Part shown: positions 36,929 to 48,121 of the stretch, one piece after another
Numbering within the stretch: position 1 is the first letter of the stretch
How the letters are laid out: each line of letters opens with the position of its first letter
Origin: Collinsella sp. An2
GTDB taxonomy: Bacteria; Actinomycetota; Coriobacteriia; Coriobacteriales; Coriobacteriaceae
Assembly: GCF_002160065.1 (NCBI RefSeq)
Contig: NZ_NFJW01000004.1
Coordinates: 1 to 64,000, forward strand
Direction: 5' to 3'
DNA: 64,000 bases
Translations under genes and position numbers: made by a program
The notes under the pieces: generated by a model
What the model was told of the DNA's origin: nothing
Database searches by the model: none
What the model saw: the letters and a program-made list of their open reading frames with translations, nothing else

Positions 36929-39900
36929 ATGACGAAGGCAAACGGCATGTCCGGCAAGCGTAGGGTGGTGAAGGTTTCCCTGGCGATGGTCCTTGCGGCC
37001 GGGTTGGGAACCGTCGCCACGGTCCCGCTGGGGGCAGTTGCCCCAGCGGTGGCGTATGCTGATCCGAGTGATGCGCTGGAAGAGGCGCAGGCCCAAGAGG
37101 GCAGCATTAGCATTGAGGGCAAGGACGGTACGTACAAAACTGTCGCTGAGGCCGTGGCGAATGCCAGCGCCGGCGAAACTATCAAGTTGGGTGCCGGTAC
37201 ATACGACATCACCAGTCGTATCGAGAAGGCTGTCAACTTCGAGGGCTCCGGTACGGAGACGACCACGATTTACGGTCAGATTCTGTATGGCAATGGCAAC
37301 TTTGAAACTGCCAGCGGAGGCAACCAGAGCCTCAAGGTCTCCGATCTGACCATTGAATACAGTGCGGACATTCTGCCCAGTGCAGACACGGGCATCATCC
37401 TCAACGGCGCTGGTGTCAGTACCCTGAACGTCAACAATGTGACGATTGAGGGCTTCAAGTTCGGTATCAACCTCAACGGCAAGACGGCGAACTGCACGGT
37501 GAGCGCCCCCGCTCTCAAGGTGTCCGGCGTCTGGTGCGCCATCGGTATCCAGGAGACTGGAGGAAACAAACTCGGCGATTTCGCCCTCTCATCTGACAGC
37601 ACTGCGACCTATGCGGTTCAGGGTTTTGGTGATCGCAACGGCTACTATCCGACCGTAGACGACTACAGCAAGGATACGGGAAGGACCAACAACAACGGCG
37701 AGAGCATCACTATGCCCACAACCGGTGAGACGGAGAACTACTCCTACGTCGCGACAGTCGGCTACACGCGCTACGCCAACCTACAGGACGCCTTTGACAA
37801 GGCTCCCGCAGGCGCTACCGTGGAGCTTGCTCAGGGCGTTATCGACCTGAACTCCTATGACAAAAAGAAGGTTAACGTGCACAAGCCGCTGGCGATCGTC
37901 GGCAGCAATGAGGGCGATGGCACCACCATCAAGGGCGCGCTCTGGGTCACCGGATATGACAGTGCTGATGCCATGGATTCGACCGTGACCCTTAGCAACA
38001 TTGACTTCGTCTACCTTGAGGGCTGCAGCAACCAGGGCGTCTGCGTAAACGATCCGGACGTCAGGCGTCTTAATGTCGAGGACTGCTCCTTCACCAACTA
38101 CGTCTTCGCCATTGGTAACGGCGGCACGCACGACTTCACGCTCGCGGTCGAGAACGTGACGATGAACAACGTCTGGTGCGGTGTCGGCTTCCAGAAGTTC
38201 TCCGGAAGCATCGAGAACACCCTGGCGTCATTTAACATCACCGATGATTCAACGGTTGTGTACGAGGTTCAGGGCTTTGGCTCTGAAACCGAAAACGGCA
38301 CAACTACGCACAATGGCTATTACATCAACTACAAGGATTATGTAGCGGACAAGGACAACACCAACAACAACGGTCTTGGAGGTGAGTCGGCCTCGATCGT
38401 GCCTCCTAAGGCGGATGTGGGGTTAGTTCCCACCTACGCTGAGCAGAACAGCTACGAGGCCACGCTGAACGGCTTCCCGTACGAGTCCCTTGAGGACGCC
38501 GTTGCGAACGCGAGCGCTGGCGATACCATCACCCTTCAGAAGGACGTGGAGCTCACAAAGCGTCTTGCTATCACCAAGGGCGTGACTCTTGATCTGAATA
38601 AGCATACGATTTCCGCCGCCGGAGACTTCACTAAGGACGCGGGCAGCAACACCAACAACCAGCTCGTGAGCATTGATGGCGCCACCGGTGTGATTGTCAA
38701 GAACGGCACCATCGAGGCCGGCCCCAACAACTACCACGCGCTTAACGTCTGGAACTCCTCGAAGGTCACCCTCGATGGTCTCACGCTCGACCACAGCCAG
38801 GCCTACGGCGGCGCCCCGCTGATTGTCGGCGCATCTGACGTTACACTCGCGGGCGAGACGACGTTCGTCGTCGGCAACAACTCTTGGTACGCGGGCAACG
38901 TCGACAGCCGTGACGTCAGCGGCACCAAAACGGCTGGTAGTATCGCAACCGCAGCCGATACGACCCTGACATTCAAGGGCGTTGGCCAGAGCTTGGTCAA
39001 CGGCATCTGCATCGAGAACACCGCAGCGGCTGGTTCCACGGTGGCCTTCGGTGAGAACACTGTCATCATTCCGCCCGCTGGTGTGAGCGGGTTCAAGCCT
39101 GTCTACATGCACGAGGGTAACAGTGGGTCGATTCAGGACGCCGTCAAGAATCCTGAGAACGCCGGCATTGGATTTAACCAGAACGGCACGTCGCATGTCC
39201 ATTCGCTGAATGCCACCCCCGTTCCCTATAAAGCGCCGACTGCCACTAAGCCCGGCAATTATGCGTACTGGGTTTGTAACACGTGTCACAAGCTTTTCAA
39301 AGATGCAGCATGCACTCAGGAAACCACTCTGAGCGAGATGACTATTCCTGCTACAGGTGTTGTAAAGCCCACGTACGCCACCACGGTCTCCAAGGCTGAG
39401 CACGGCACGGTGAAGGTAACTCCTGAGCGTGCTAAGGCCGGTGACGACGTGACCATCACCGCGACTCCCGACGAGGGCTTCAAGGTCTCCAAGGTCTCCG
39501 TCGCCGACAAGGACGGCAAGGAATTGAAGGTCGCCGCCAACGCCGACGGCACCTACACCTTCGAGATGCCCTCCGGCGGCGCGACCGTGACGGTCGAGTT
39601 CTCCTGCGACGGCGGGGAGCTCTGTCCTTCGCGCGGCCTCGTCGACGTCGACCCGGGCGAGTGGTATCACGACGCCGTCGACTGGGCCGTCAAAAATGGC
39701 GTCATGACCGGCTACGACGACGGCTCGCACAAGTTCGGCCCCGATGACCCGCTCACGCGTGCGCAGCTTGCGGCCACGCTCTACAAGAAGGCGGGGCAGC
39801 CCGCGGTGGACGGATCCAAGGTGGAGGCCTACTCCGACTGCGACGCGGACGCCTGGTACGCCAAGGCGGTCGCATGGGCAACCGAACAGGGTCTCATGAC

Positions 39901-40186
39901 CGGTTACTCCGACGGGTCCGGCCGCTTCGCACCCGACGCCGAGCTCACCCGCGAGCAGCTCGCGATCGTGTTCTGGCGCATCGCCGGCGAGCCCGCCGCG
40001 GAGGCCGACCTCGCGCAGTTCCCCGACGGCTCCGAGACGAGCCCCTGGGCCGAGGACGCCGTCGAGTGGGCGGTCTCCACGGGCCTGCTCAAGGGCTACG
40101 ACAACACCGGCGAGCTCGACCCCGCCGGCAGCCTTACCAGGGCCCAGACCGCGACAGTCTTCATGCGCGAGGCCGACGCCGACTAA
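36929..40186 (+). CDS. Surface protein with beta-helix repeats and three SLH domains (A)
   Basis: A 1085-residue exported protein. A signal peptide (about residues 1-50, RRVVKVSLAMVLAAGLGTVA core, AYA cleavage) is followed by pectate-lyase-like beta-helix repeats (about 55-790, with recurring AVANASAGETIKLGAGTY and SLEDAVANASAGDTITLQ turns), an InlB/Flg_new-type repeat (about 810-890, AEHGTVKVTPERAKAGDDVT) and three SLH domains (about 905-1085, WAVKNGVMTGYDDG.. FGPDDPLTRAQL). SLH domains hold proteins to cell-wall polysaccharide. The role may be adhesion or glycan binding. ATG 36929 has AAGGAGGT. Its promoter has a poly-G spacer and it is paralogous to the next gene, best conserved in the last 260 residues. 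Confidence 0.82.
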   Translation: MTKANGMSGKRRVVKVSLAMVLAAGLGTVATVPLGAVAPAVAYADPSDALEEAQAQEGSISIEGKDGTYKTVAEAVANASAGETIKLGAGTYDITSRIEKAVNFEGSGTETTTIYGQILYGNGNFETASGGNQSLKVSDLTIEYSADILPSADTGIILNGAGVSTLNVNNVTIEGFKFGINLNGKTANCTVSAPALKVSGVWCAIGIQETGGNKLGDFALSSDSTATYAVQGFGDRNGYYPTVDDYSKDTGRTNNNGESITMPTTGETENYSYVATVGYTRYANLQDAFDKAPAGATVELAQGVIDLNSYDKKKVNVHKPLAIVGSNEGDGTTIKGALWVTGYDSADAMDSTVTLSNIDFVYLEGCSNQGVCVNDPDVRRLNVEDCSFTNYVFAIGNGGTHDFTLAVENVTMNNVWCGVGFQKFSGSIENTLASFNITDDSTVVYEVQGFGSETENGTTTHNGYYINYKDYVADKDNTNNNGLGGESASIVPPKADVGLVPTYAEQNSYEATLNGFPYESLEDAVANASAGDTITLQKDVELTKRLAITKGVTLDLNKHTISAAGDFTKDAGSNTNNQLVSIDGATGVIVKNGTIEAGPNNYHALNVWNSSKVTLDGLTLDHSQAYGGAPLIVGASDVTLAGETTFVVGNNSWYAGNVDSRDVSGTKTAGSIATAADTTLTFKGVGQSLVNGICIENTAAAGSTVAFGENTVIIPPAGVSGFKPVYMHEGNSGSIQDAVKNPENAGIGFNQNGTSHVHSLNATPVPYKAPTATKPGNYAYWVCNTCHKLFKDAACTQETTLSEMTIPATGVVKPTYATTVSKAEHGTVKVTPERAKAGDDVTITATPDEGFKVSKVSVADKDGKELKVAANADGTYTFEMPSGGATVTVEFSCDGGELCPSRGLVDVDPGEWYHDAVDWAVKNGVMTGYDDGSHKFGPDDPLTRAQLAATLYKKAGQPAVDGSKVEAYSDCDADAWYAKAVAWATEQGLMTGYSDGSGRFAPDAELTREQLAIVFWRIAGEPAAEADLAQFPDGSETSPWAEDAVEWAVSTGLLKGYDNTGELDPAGSLTRAQTATVFMREADAD

Positions 40187-40236
40187 CGTGGTCTTGTCAA
40201 TCTGAAAGAGTAGGGCATAGCCTGCTCGGCGTTTCC

Positions 40237-40272
40237 GCACCCGCCGCTCCGTTGGGGTGGCGGGCGCTTTGT
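40237..40272 (+). terminator. Terminator after SLH gene A
   Basis: Stem centred on CCCGCC / GGCGGG with outer GC pairs and a partly paired loop, followed by TTTGTGT. It ends gene A before promoter region B in the 380-bp gap 40187-40566. Confidence 0.6.
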
Positions 40273-40295
40273 GTATGGGACGGGCGGTGAGTGTT

Positions 40296-40504
40296 ACAGG
40301 GCGGTTCTCGTCGGGTTTTCGAGAAAAATTTATGGGCGAACCGGAAATCGAAAAATGTGGGAGGGGTGCGGTCTCAAATTGACGCTGGACATGTGCCAAA
40401 AACTTGTAACCCCACCAAGAAATTGAAGAACGAAAAATACCTTCTAGCTGGTAAAACATTGCATTTGCAGGCCTTGAAACAGGCTGCCGGAGGGGGGGTA
40501 CTCT
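40296..40504 (+). promoter_or_regulatory. Conserved promoter region B with 7-G tract in the spacer
   Basis: The second copy of the region at 36598-36805. TTGAAA (40474-40479) and TACTCT (40499-40504) are 19 bp apart; the spacer ends in GGA followed by seven Gs (40492-40498). The longer spacer predicts a weaker promoter than region A in this clone. The two copies are direct repeats 3.7 kb apart and could also recombine. Confidence 0.7.
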
Positions 40505-40566
40505 CTTCTCATAACATATCGCTGTAGATGTTCTGCTGCAGCGAAGATAAGCGAGGAGGATAGGGA

Positions 40567-43500
40567 ATGGAGAAAAGGAGACCTCGGAGTACGCTACTGC
40601 TGATGTTCAGTATTGTTCTTACGGCTTTGCTGTGCTTTGCACCAAAGACAGCGTTGGCTGCCGATGGCGACGTTGCGATGATCGGGGATACCGGCTACCC
40701 TTCGCTCAGTGAGGCCATTAAGGCGGTTGCGCCCGGTACACCAACAACCATTAAGATTGTGGAGGATAACGTTACGTTTTCCTCCTTCATGGTGAGCGAG
40801 GGCGTCGATCTTACCCTTGATTTGGGCGGTCGCACCATAAAGTCGAATGGTGGCGGCGGCACTGCTATATTTTCAACCGGAGACAATAAGAAGATTATCT
40901 TTAAGCCATTCGTTACAAATAAGGGAAAGTTGACCATAGATAATGGGGCGATTCAGTTCGTCGGAGCTAACGATGGGGTCTATAACACCGGAACGCTCAT
41001 CATAGGAGAAGCTGCCACGCTTGAGAGCACTCTTAAGGTACCCAGTGGCCCAAGCGCAAACCGAAACTACAGCACTCTGGTGGTAAACGACAGTGGTCAC
41101 ATAACGACCGGGGGCAATCTTAGTAGCCCCGCAAACAGCGGCATCGCGACGTACGGCGGTGAGGTTGAGGTTACCGGAGGTACGATTACCACCGGTGACG
41201 ACTATGGTGCCGCGATAGACATCTACAGCTCTGACAACACGGTTAACGGCAAGCCCGCGAACGTGACGATTTCCGGTGGCACGATTACGAGCGATATTGT
41301 GGCCGTAAGTACGAACAACGTTCAGTCCGCAAGTAGTTCCCTCACCATCACCGGCGGCACCATCTCGACGGGTTCAACCTCGATTTACTGGCCGACCTCG
41401 GGCACCCTTACCATTGGCGATAAGGAAACGGGCGAAGGTCCAACCATCACAAGCAAGATAGGATCAGCTATCGAGATATGCTCCGGCTCCCTGAACGTGT
41501 ATGGGGGCACGCTTAAGGGCGGCGTCGGTCAAGATGACGAGGCCATATATAATACCCAGAGCCTCCACGATGCAATCGTCCAAGGAAACATGACGAGTGG
41601 ATACATAGGCATCGGCGACGCGATAACCGTATTCGCCAATCGCGCAAGTTCGTACGCAGCGGCGCCCCTTTCGGTAAACATCGCCGGGGGAACATTCTCG
41701 AGCGCGAAGAACTACGGGATTCGCCTCTTCGACAACGATGTCTTCGAAGGGGTTGATGAGCCGAGCAATCAAGAAATCCAGCTCGAAATTACCGGGGGTA
41801 CGTTTAGCGGCAACCTCGGAGCCCTCGATGCAAAGTACCTGCAGGACGAGGACAAGAAACTGGTCACGGGCGGCACATTCGAGCGCGGCGTCGACGCCGG
41901 TAATCTGTCTGATGACGTGATGCAGGACGGGAGCGGTCAGATTATCCAGAAGCCTGCTGAGGTGAACGGAGTCCGCTACAAGTCTGTTCAGGATGCAATC
42001 GACAATGCGACCAACGGCCAGACCGTCACCCTCGTCGCCAACGTCACCGAGTCCGTTAACATCCCCGCTAACAAGACCCTCACCCTCGACCTCAACGGCT
42101 TTACGCTGACCAACGAGGACGGCAACCACACCATTAACAACTACGGAGTCCTCACCGTTAATGATTCCGCTGGAGGTGGCGCTGTCGATAATGTTTCCCA
42201 TGGCCGTGCAGCGCTCTATAACTACGCGGATGCGACTGCGGTGCTAAATGGCGGAACGTTCAAGCGTTCAAAGGAGACGGGCTCTGCCGGCAACGTCGGC
42301 GGGGGCAACTCCTGGTACACCATCAGGAACAAGGGAATGATGACGCTCAACAGCGGTGTGGCTGTTGAGTCCCTGCTTGCCAATGGCTCCCTGTCGAAGT
42401 TCTCGAGTGTCATCTGCAACGGATTCAACAGCTCCGAGGTCGCAAGCGAGTACAAGGGCAAGAGCCCTACCCTCATCATTGATGGAGCAACCATCCGTGG
42501 TGGCCTCTACGTCAAGAACGACTACTACGGGACGCTCGAGATGCGCTCCGGCGATGTGAGGGGAAGCAGCGCGGGCATCTTTAACTACGCCGATGCCACG
42601 ATCAGCGGCGGCACGGTAAGCGTGGACCTGCCCGATCGTGGCGCCGTGTGGAACTACGCGGAGACGGCGTCGGACGTGACGACCACGCCGACGCTCAAGA
42701 TCACCGGCGGAACGATTGATGGCTCCGGCGAAGGTCAGATGGCCGTGCGTCAATCTGTTGATGGCAGTGGCGTCGAACCGGGGGCGGTGACCATCAGCGG
42801 CGGTGAGTTCAAGGGTTCGATAACTGCCGACAGCAGCATCCCCACCGGCACTAACGCCAACATCCATATCTCCGGCGGTACCTTTACTTCGGCTCCGAAT
42901 GAAGAATTCCTCGCCGACGGGCTCGTGTGGAACCCGAACACGGGCTTGGTCTCAGAGCCGAAGCCCGTCATCCCCTCCAAGCCCACGTACTCCGCCACAG
43001 TCGCCGAGTCCGAGCACGGCGCGGTGAAGGTCTCGCCCGAGCGCGCTAAGGCCGGTGACGGCGTGACTATCACCGCGACTCCCGACGAGGGATTCAAGGT
43101 CTCCAAGGTCTCCGTCGCGGACAAGGACGGCAAGGACGTGAAGGTCGCCGCCAACGCCGACGGTACCTACAGCTTCGAGATGCCCTCCGGCGGCGCCACC
43201 GTCACTGTCGAGTTCGCCTGCGACGGCGGGGAGCTCTGCCCGTCCCACGGCCTCGTCGACGTCGACCCGGGCGAGTGGTACCACGAGGCGGTCGACTGGG
43301 CGGTCTCCACGGGCCTCATGACCGGCTACGACGACGGCAGCCACACCTTCGGTCCCGACGACCAGCTCACCCGCGCGCAGCTCGCGCAGATCCTCTACAA
43401 CCGTGCCGGCAAGCCCGCCGCCGACGGCGACGTGTCGCAGTTCTCCGACTGCGCGTCCGGCGCCTGGTACGCGCCCGCCGTCTCCTGGGCGGCGGACCGG

Positions 43501-43794
43501 GGCCTGCTCAAGGGCTACGACGGCCAGGGGACCTTCGGCCCGGACGACGTGCTCACCCGCGAGCAGCTCGCGATCGTGTTCTGGCGCATCGCCGGCGAGC
43601 CCGCCGCGGAGGCCGACCTCACGCAGTTCCCCGACGGCTCCGAGACGAGCCCCTGGGCCGAGGGCGCGGTCGAGTGGGCCGTCTCCACGGGCCTGCTCCA
43701 GGGCTACGACAACACCGGAGAGCTCGACCCCGCCGGCGACATCACCCGCGCCCAGGCCGCGACGGTCTTCATGCGCGAGGCCGACGCCGAGTAG
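40567..43794 (+). CDS. Surface protein with beta-helix repeats and three SLH domains (B)
   Basis: A 1075-residue exported protein. The signal peptide is RRPRSTLLLMFSIVLTALL with ALAA cleavage near residue 32. Parallel beta-helix repeats (ITGGTI/ISGGTF turns recurring through residues 40-800) are followed by an InlB/Flg_new-type repeat (about 805-880) and three SLH domains (about 890-1075). The last 260 residues are nearly the same as those of gene A, while the beta-helix parts differ, so a shared wall anchor presents different outer regions. SD GCGAGGATAGGGA. A strong terminator follows. Confidence 0.82.
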   Translation: MEKRRPRSTLLLMFSIVLTALLCFAPKTALAADGDVAMIGDTGYPSLSEAIKAVAPGTPTTIKIVEDNVTFSSFMVSEGVDLTLDLGGRTIKSNGGGGTAIFSTGDNKKIIFKPFVTNKGKLTIDNGAIQFVGANDGVYNTGTLIIGEAATLESTLKVPSGPSANRNYSTLVVNDSGHITTGGNLSSPANSGIATYGGEVEVTGGTITTGDDYGAAIDIYSSDNTVNGKPANVTISGGTITSDIVAVSTNNVQSASSSLTITGGTISTGSTSIYWPTSGTLTIGDKETGEGPTITSKIGSAIEICSGSLNVYGGTLKGGVGQDDEAIYNTQSLHDAIVQGNMTSGYIGIGDAITVFANRASSYAAAPLSVNIAGGTFSSAKNYGIRLFDNDVFEGVDEPSNQEIQLEITGGTFSGNLGALDAKYLQDEDKKLVTGGTFERGVDAGNLSDDVMQDGSGQIIQKPAEVNGVRYKSVQDAIDNATNGQTVTLVANVTESVNIPANKTLTLDLNGFTLTNEDGNHTINNYGVLTVNDSAGGGAVDNVSHGRAALYNYADATAVLNGGTFKRSKETGSAGNVGGGNSWYTIRNKGMMTLNSGVAVESLLANGSLSKFSSVICNGFNSSEVASEYKGKSPTLIIDGATIRGGLYVKNDYYGTLEMRSGDVRGSSAGIFNYADATISGGTVSVDLPDRGAVWNYAETASDVTTTPTLKITGGTIDGSGEGQMAVRQSVDGSGVEPGAVTISGGEFKGSITADSSIPTGTNANIHISGGTFTSAPNEEFLADGLVWNPNTGLVSEPKPVIPSKPTYSATVAESEHGAVKVSPERAKAGDGVTITATPDEGFKVSKVSVADKDGKDVKVAANADGTYSFEMPSGGATVTVEFACDGGELCPSHGLVDVDPGEWYHEAVDWAVSTGLMTGYDDGSHTFGPDDQLTRAQLAQILYNRAGKPAADGDVSQFSDCASGAWYAPAVSWAADRGLLKGYDGQGTFGPDDVLTREQLAIVFWRIAGEPAAEADLTQFPDGSETSPWAEGAVEWAVSTGLLQGYDNTGELDPAGDITRAQAATVFMREADAE

Positions 43795-43841
43795 CGGCTC
43801 CTTTCGCCAAGACGCATCGCCTCTAGGCGGCACGTAACGCG

Positions 43842-43875
43842 AGCCCCTCCCGTTCACGAAGCGGGAGGGGCTTTT
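43842..43875 (+). terminator. Intrinsic terminator after SLH gene B
   Basis: AGCCCCTCCCG and CGGGAGGGGCT form a perfect 11-bp stem with a loop of nine, followed by TTTTCAC. It separates gene B from the convergent M20 gene. Confidence 0.9.
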
Positions 43876-43923
43876 CACAGCTTGGATATCGGGGCCAAGC
43901 GCGACTCAAAAATGCACGGCCGG

Positions 43924-45189
43924 CTATTCCGCCAGATAATCGACCGCATATTGCGCGGCAAGCATCGTACCCTTGGCCAGCACGCTCTCATCCACCTTGT
44001 AATAGCAGGAATGTTGCGCCCACGTGGCGCCGATCTGCGGGTTGCGCGTGCCCACAAAGGCGAGCACGCCCGGCACGCGCTGCAGATACAGCGAGAAGTC
44101 CTCGCCCGAAAGCGTGCCGCGGTACCGTCCTGTGGCCTCATGGCCCAGAACCTCTTCAACGGCGCGCGTGCACCGAGCCGACGCAGCTTCGTCGTTTATA
44201 ACCGCCGGATGCGCCACGGTATATTCGGTGAGCTGCGCTTCTGCTCCCAGCGCCATGGCGGTGTGCATGCAGATGCGCTCCATGAGCTTGGGCATGGCGT
44301 CGTGTGCGCTGTCGTGATACGTGCGCACCGTGCCGGTGAGGTAGGCCGACCCGGCGATGACGTTGCGCGCCGTGCCTCCGTGCAGCTCGCCGATGGTTAC
44401 GACGGCGGGTTCGTAGGGCGAGAGGTCGCGGCTCACGATGGTCTGCAGGTTGTTTACGATCTCTGCGGCGGCGACCACGGCATCGGCTCCGCGCTGCGGC
44501 ATGGCGCCGTGGCACGAGGTCCCGCGCACGTCAATACGGAACCAGTCGGTATTGGCCATGCGAGGACCAGGTTCGCACGAGATGGTGCCCGCGTCGACCT
44601 CGCTCCAAATGTGCATGGCAAACGCGCCGTCGACTCCTTCAAGCACCCCGGCGTCGATCATCATCTGGGCTCCGCGGCCGTTTTCCTCGGACGGCTGGAA
44701 CACCACGCGCAGCTCGCCGCGCAGCCTGTCCGTCAGCTGGGAGAGAACGCGGCACGCGCCGAGCATCATGGCGATGTGGCAGTCGTGGCCGCAGGCGTGC
44801 ATGATGCCTTCGTTGACGCTGGCGAACGACTCGCCGGTCTCCTCGGTGACGTGCAGAGCGTCGATGTCCGCGCGCAGCAGCAGACGGCGGCGCGGCGTTC
44901 CATCGGGAGCATAGGCATCGGGCGCCGTTCCGTGAATGGTGGCAACAAGCCCCGTTGCAAGCGGCCGCTCGTAGGGGATATCCATGGCATCGAGCTCGCG
45001 CGCGATGGCGGTCGTGGTCTCGAATTCCTCAAGGCTGGGCTCGGGATGCTGGTGGAAGAACCGCCGCTGCTCGATGATGTACGGCTCGACTTCCTGTGCA
45101 AGCCGGCGAATGGTGTCGGTTGTTTCTTGCGTTGTGCTGTTCGCGCTGGATGGAGTCGATGGCGACGCTGAGGTGGGCTGTTCGGACAT
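43924..45189 (-). CDS. M20 family amidohydrolase/peptidase
   Basis: A 421-residue metal-dependent amidohydrolase of the M20D (hippurate hydrolase/HmrA-like) group. Metal ligands and catalytic segments: ADIDALHV near residue 108, HACGHDCHIAMML near 130, FQPSEENGRGAQMM near 163 (catalytic Glu pair), and GEDFSLYLQ near 370. The lid domain spans about 200-315. Substrates in the family include N-acyl amino acids and aminobenzoyl-glutamate. The first 20 residues are a Ser/Thr-rich tail. The 350 bp between this gene and groES hold a -10-like TATAAG at 45440 but nothing else I can name. Confidence 0.85.
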   Translation of the reverse strand: MSEQPTSASPSTPSSANSTTQETTDTIRRLAQEVEPYIIEQRRFFHQHPEPSLEEFETTTAIARELDAMDIPYERPLATGLVATIHGTAPDAYAPDGTPRRRLLLRADIDALHVTEETGESFASVNEGIMHACGHDCHIAMMLGACRVLSQLTDRLRGELRVVFQPSEENGRGAQMMIDAGVLEGVDGAFAMHIWSEVDAGTISCEPGPRMANTDWFRIDVRGTSCHGAMPQRGADAVVAAAEIVNNLQTIVSRDLSPYEPAVVTIGELHGGTARNVIAGSAYLTGTVRTYHDSAHDAMPKLMERICMHTAMALGAEAQLTEYTVAHPAVINDEAASARCTRAVEEVLGHEATGRYRGTLSGEDFSLYLQRVPGVLAFVGTRNPQIGATWAQHSCYYKVDESVLAKGTMLAAQYAVDYLAE

Positions 45190-45539
45190 GGGACGCTCCT
45201 CGAGACTGCTCTTGAGATGTCGGCTTCCATCTTACGCTTTGTGGTTTCGAAGGTGCGCGCGTCTTGGCTTAGGAGGGTGCGCGCCGCCGTCCATCGACGA
45301 CGAAACGTCCGGAAAGAGCGCAATCTGGCCCGCCTGGCACCGACCTCGAATCGCTCCATCCGTCCACCTTAAACACCCTGCGCCCGCACACACCACAAAA
45401 TCTAAGTGCCAATTGATAAGATTTTTTGCTTCCTCGTTGTATAAGTTCAAAATCATGGGTACTATTCACTGCGTACGTAAAGGCATGGATGGCCCGGCGA
45501 CCGCAGTGCTCCGGGGCACCAGCAAAGGAGGAATCAAGA
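45190..45539. other. groESL upstream region without CIRCE or HAIR element
   Basis: I looked for the HrcA site (TTAGCACTC with its inverted copy) and the HspR HAIR site (CTTGAGT with ACTCAAG) and found neither. TTGATA (45413) and TATAAG (45440) are 21 bp apart, a poor promoter spacing. Heat control of this operon is therefore not evident from sequence. Confidence 0.5.
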
Positions 45540-45827
45540 ATGAGTCTCAAGCCGCTTGGAGATCGCGTTCTCATCAAGCCCGAGGCAGCCGAGCAGAAGA
45601 CCGCTTCCGGCCTCTACATTGCTAGCAACGCGCAGGAGAAGCCGCAGCGCGGCGAGGTCATCGCTGTGGGCGAGGGCAAGCTCAACGACAAGGGCGAGCG
45701 TCTGCCTATGGACGTGAAGCCGGGCGACACCGTTATCTACGGCAAGTTCGGCGGCAACGAGGTCAAGATCGACGGCGAGGATTACCTCCTCATGCGCGCC
45801 GACGACATCTACGCGATCGTCGAGTAA
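45540..45827 (+). CDS. groES: Co-chaperonin GroES
   Basis: A 95-residue cochaperonin capping the GroEL chamber. SLKPLGDRVLIKPEAAEQKT at the start and the C-terminal YLLMRADDIYAIVE are diagnostic; the mobile loop lies in QKTASGLYI. ATG follows AAAGGAGGAATCAAGA. It precedes groEL by 50 bp in the usual order. Confidence 0.97.
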   Translation: MSLKPLGDRVLIKPEAAEQKTASGLYIASNAQEKPQRGEVIAVGEGKLNDKGERLPMDVKPGDTVIYGKFGGNEVKIDGEDYLLMRADDIYAIVE

Positions 45828-45862
45828 CGTTCCGCGTTCCTAAAACGACTCATCATCTGTAA

Positions 45863-47515
<1,653 letters not shown>

Positions 47516-47539
47516 GCCGCGGGTCATATAGCACCCACC

Positions 47540-47608
47540 GGGAAGCCCCCGGCGGTTCCGCTCGAACGTCTTTGGACTGCTCGCGACGGAATCCGCCGGG
47601 GGCTTCCC
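47540..47608 (+). terminator. Large terminator hairpin after groEL
   Basis: GGGAAGCCCCCGGCGG (47540-47555) pairs perfectly with 47593-47608 over 16 bp; inside, TTCCG and CGGA(A) extend the stem. Weak T-rich stretch (CGTTTGTG) follows. Between here and 47812 I see nothing. Confidence 0.75.
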
Positions 47609-47812
47609 TGCGTTTGTGGCCTGGGAACGGCCCGGCAGGTGCCATGAGGTCCTGCCGCCTTTCATTTTCGGGTTCTCGAAGCGGCATGAGGGGCAGCGCT
47701 CCTGTGCGGCCGCAGTGAAACACATCGGATCCTGTGGCCGTATTCATTTTGGCTACCGTTGAAGGGCTTTTTACTCGGTGTGAGGATGTCATGCAAGTTG
47801 CGTTCCAAAACT

Positions 47813-47946
47813 CGTTTCGGTTTTATGCAGTTAGTTCGGGAATCCTCGAGTAGACGGCCGATTTCGCTGACAAAACCGCAGGTCGCGATTGGCCGCATAG
47901 GGGGCCTACTCGGCAAATCGCAAGCTAACTGCATAAAACCGAAACG
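47813..47946. repeat. 134-bp inverted-repeat element
   Basis: A perfect 22-bp arm at 47813-47834 (CGTTTCGGTTTTATGCAGTT...) is matched by 47925-47946. Inside, CGAGTAG (47847-47853) pairs with CTACTCG (47906-47912), and GCC-GATTTCGC faces GCGATT-GGC near the centre, so the whole element folds into one long hairpin. No coding content. In layout it resembles the element at 36227-36380, but its sequence differs. Confidence 0.75.
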
Positions 47947-48121
47947 AATTAATCGGAGAGCGTCTTGTGGCGGCTCGTGTTCTTGTTGCGTGTGCGCGAC
48001 GGCTCCTTGCAAGGCGTGCGCACTCGGTTGCCGTACAATAAGCAAATTGCCTGAACAACATCGTCGCGTCGGCACGTCCTCTGTGCGGCACGGCATTTGG
48101 TGCGGGGGAGGACGACGCTCT

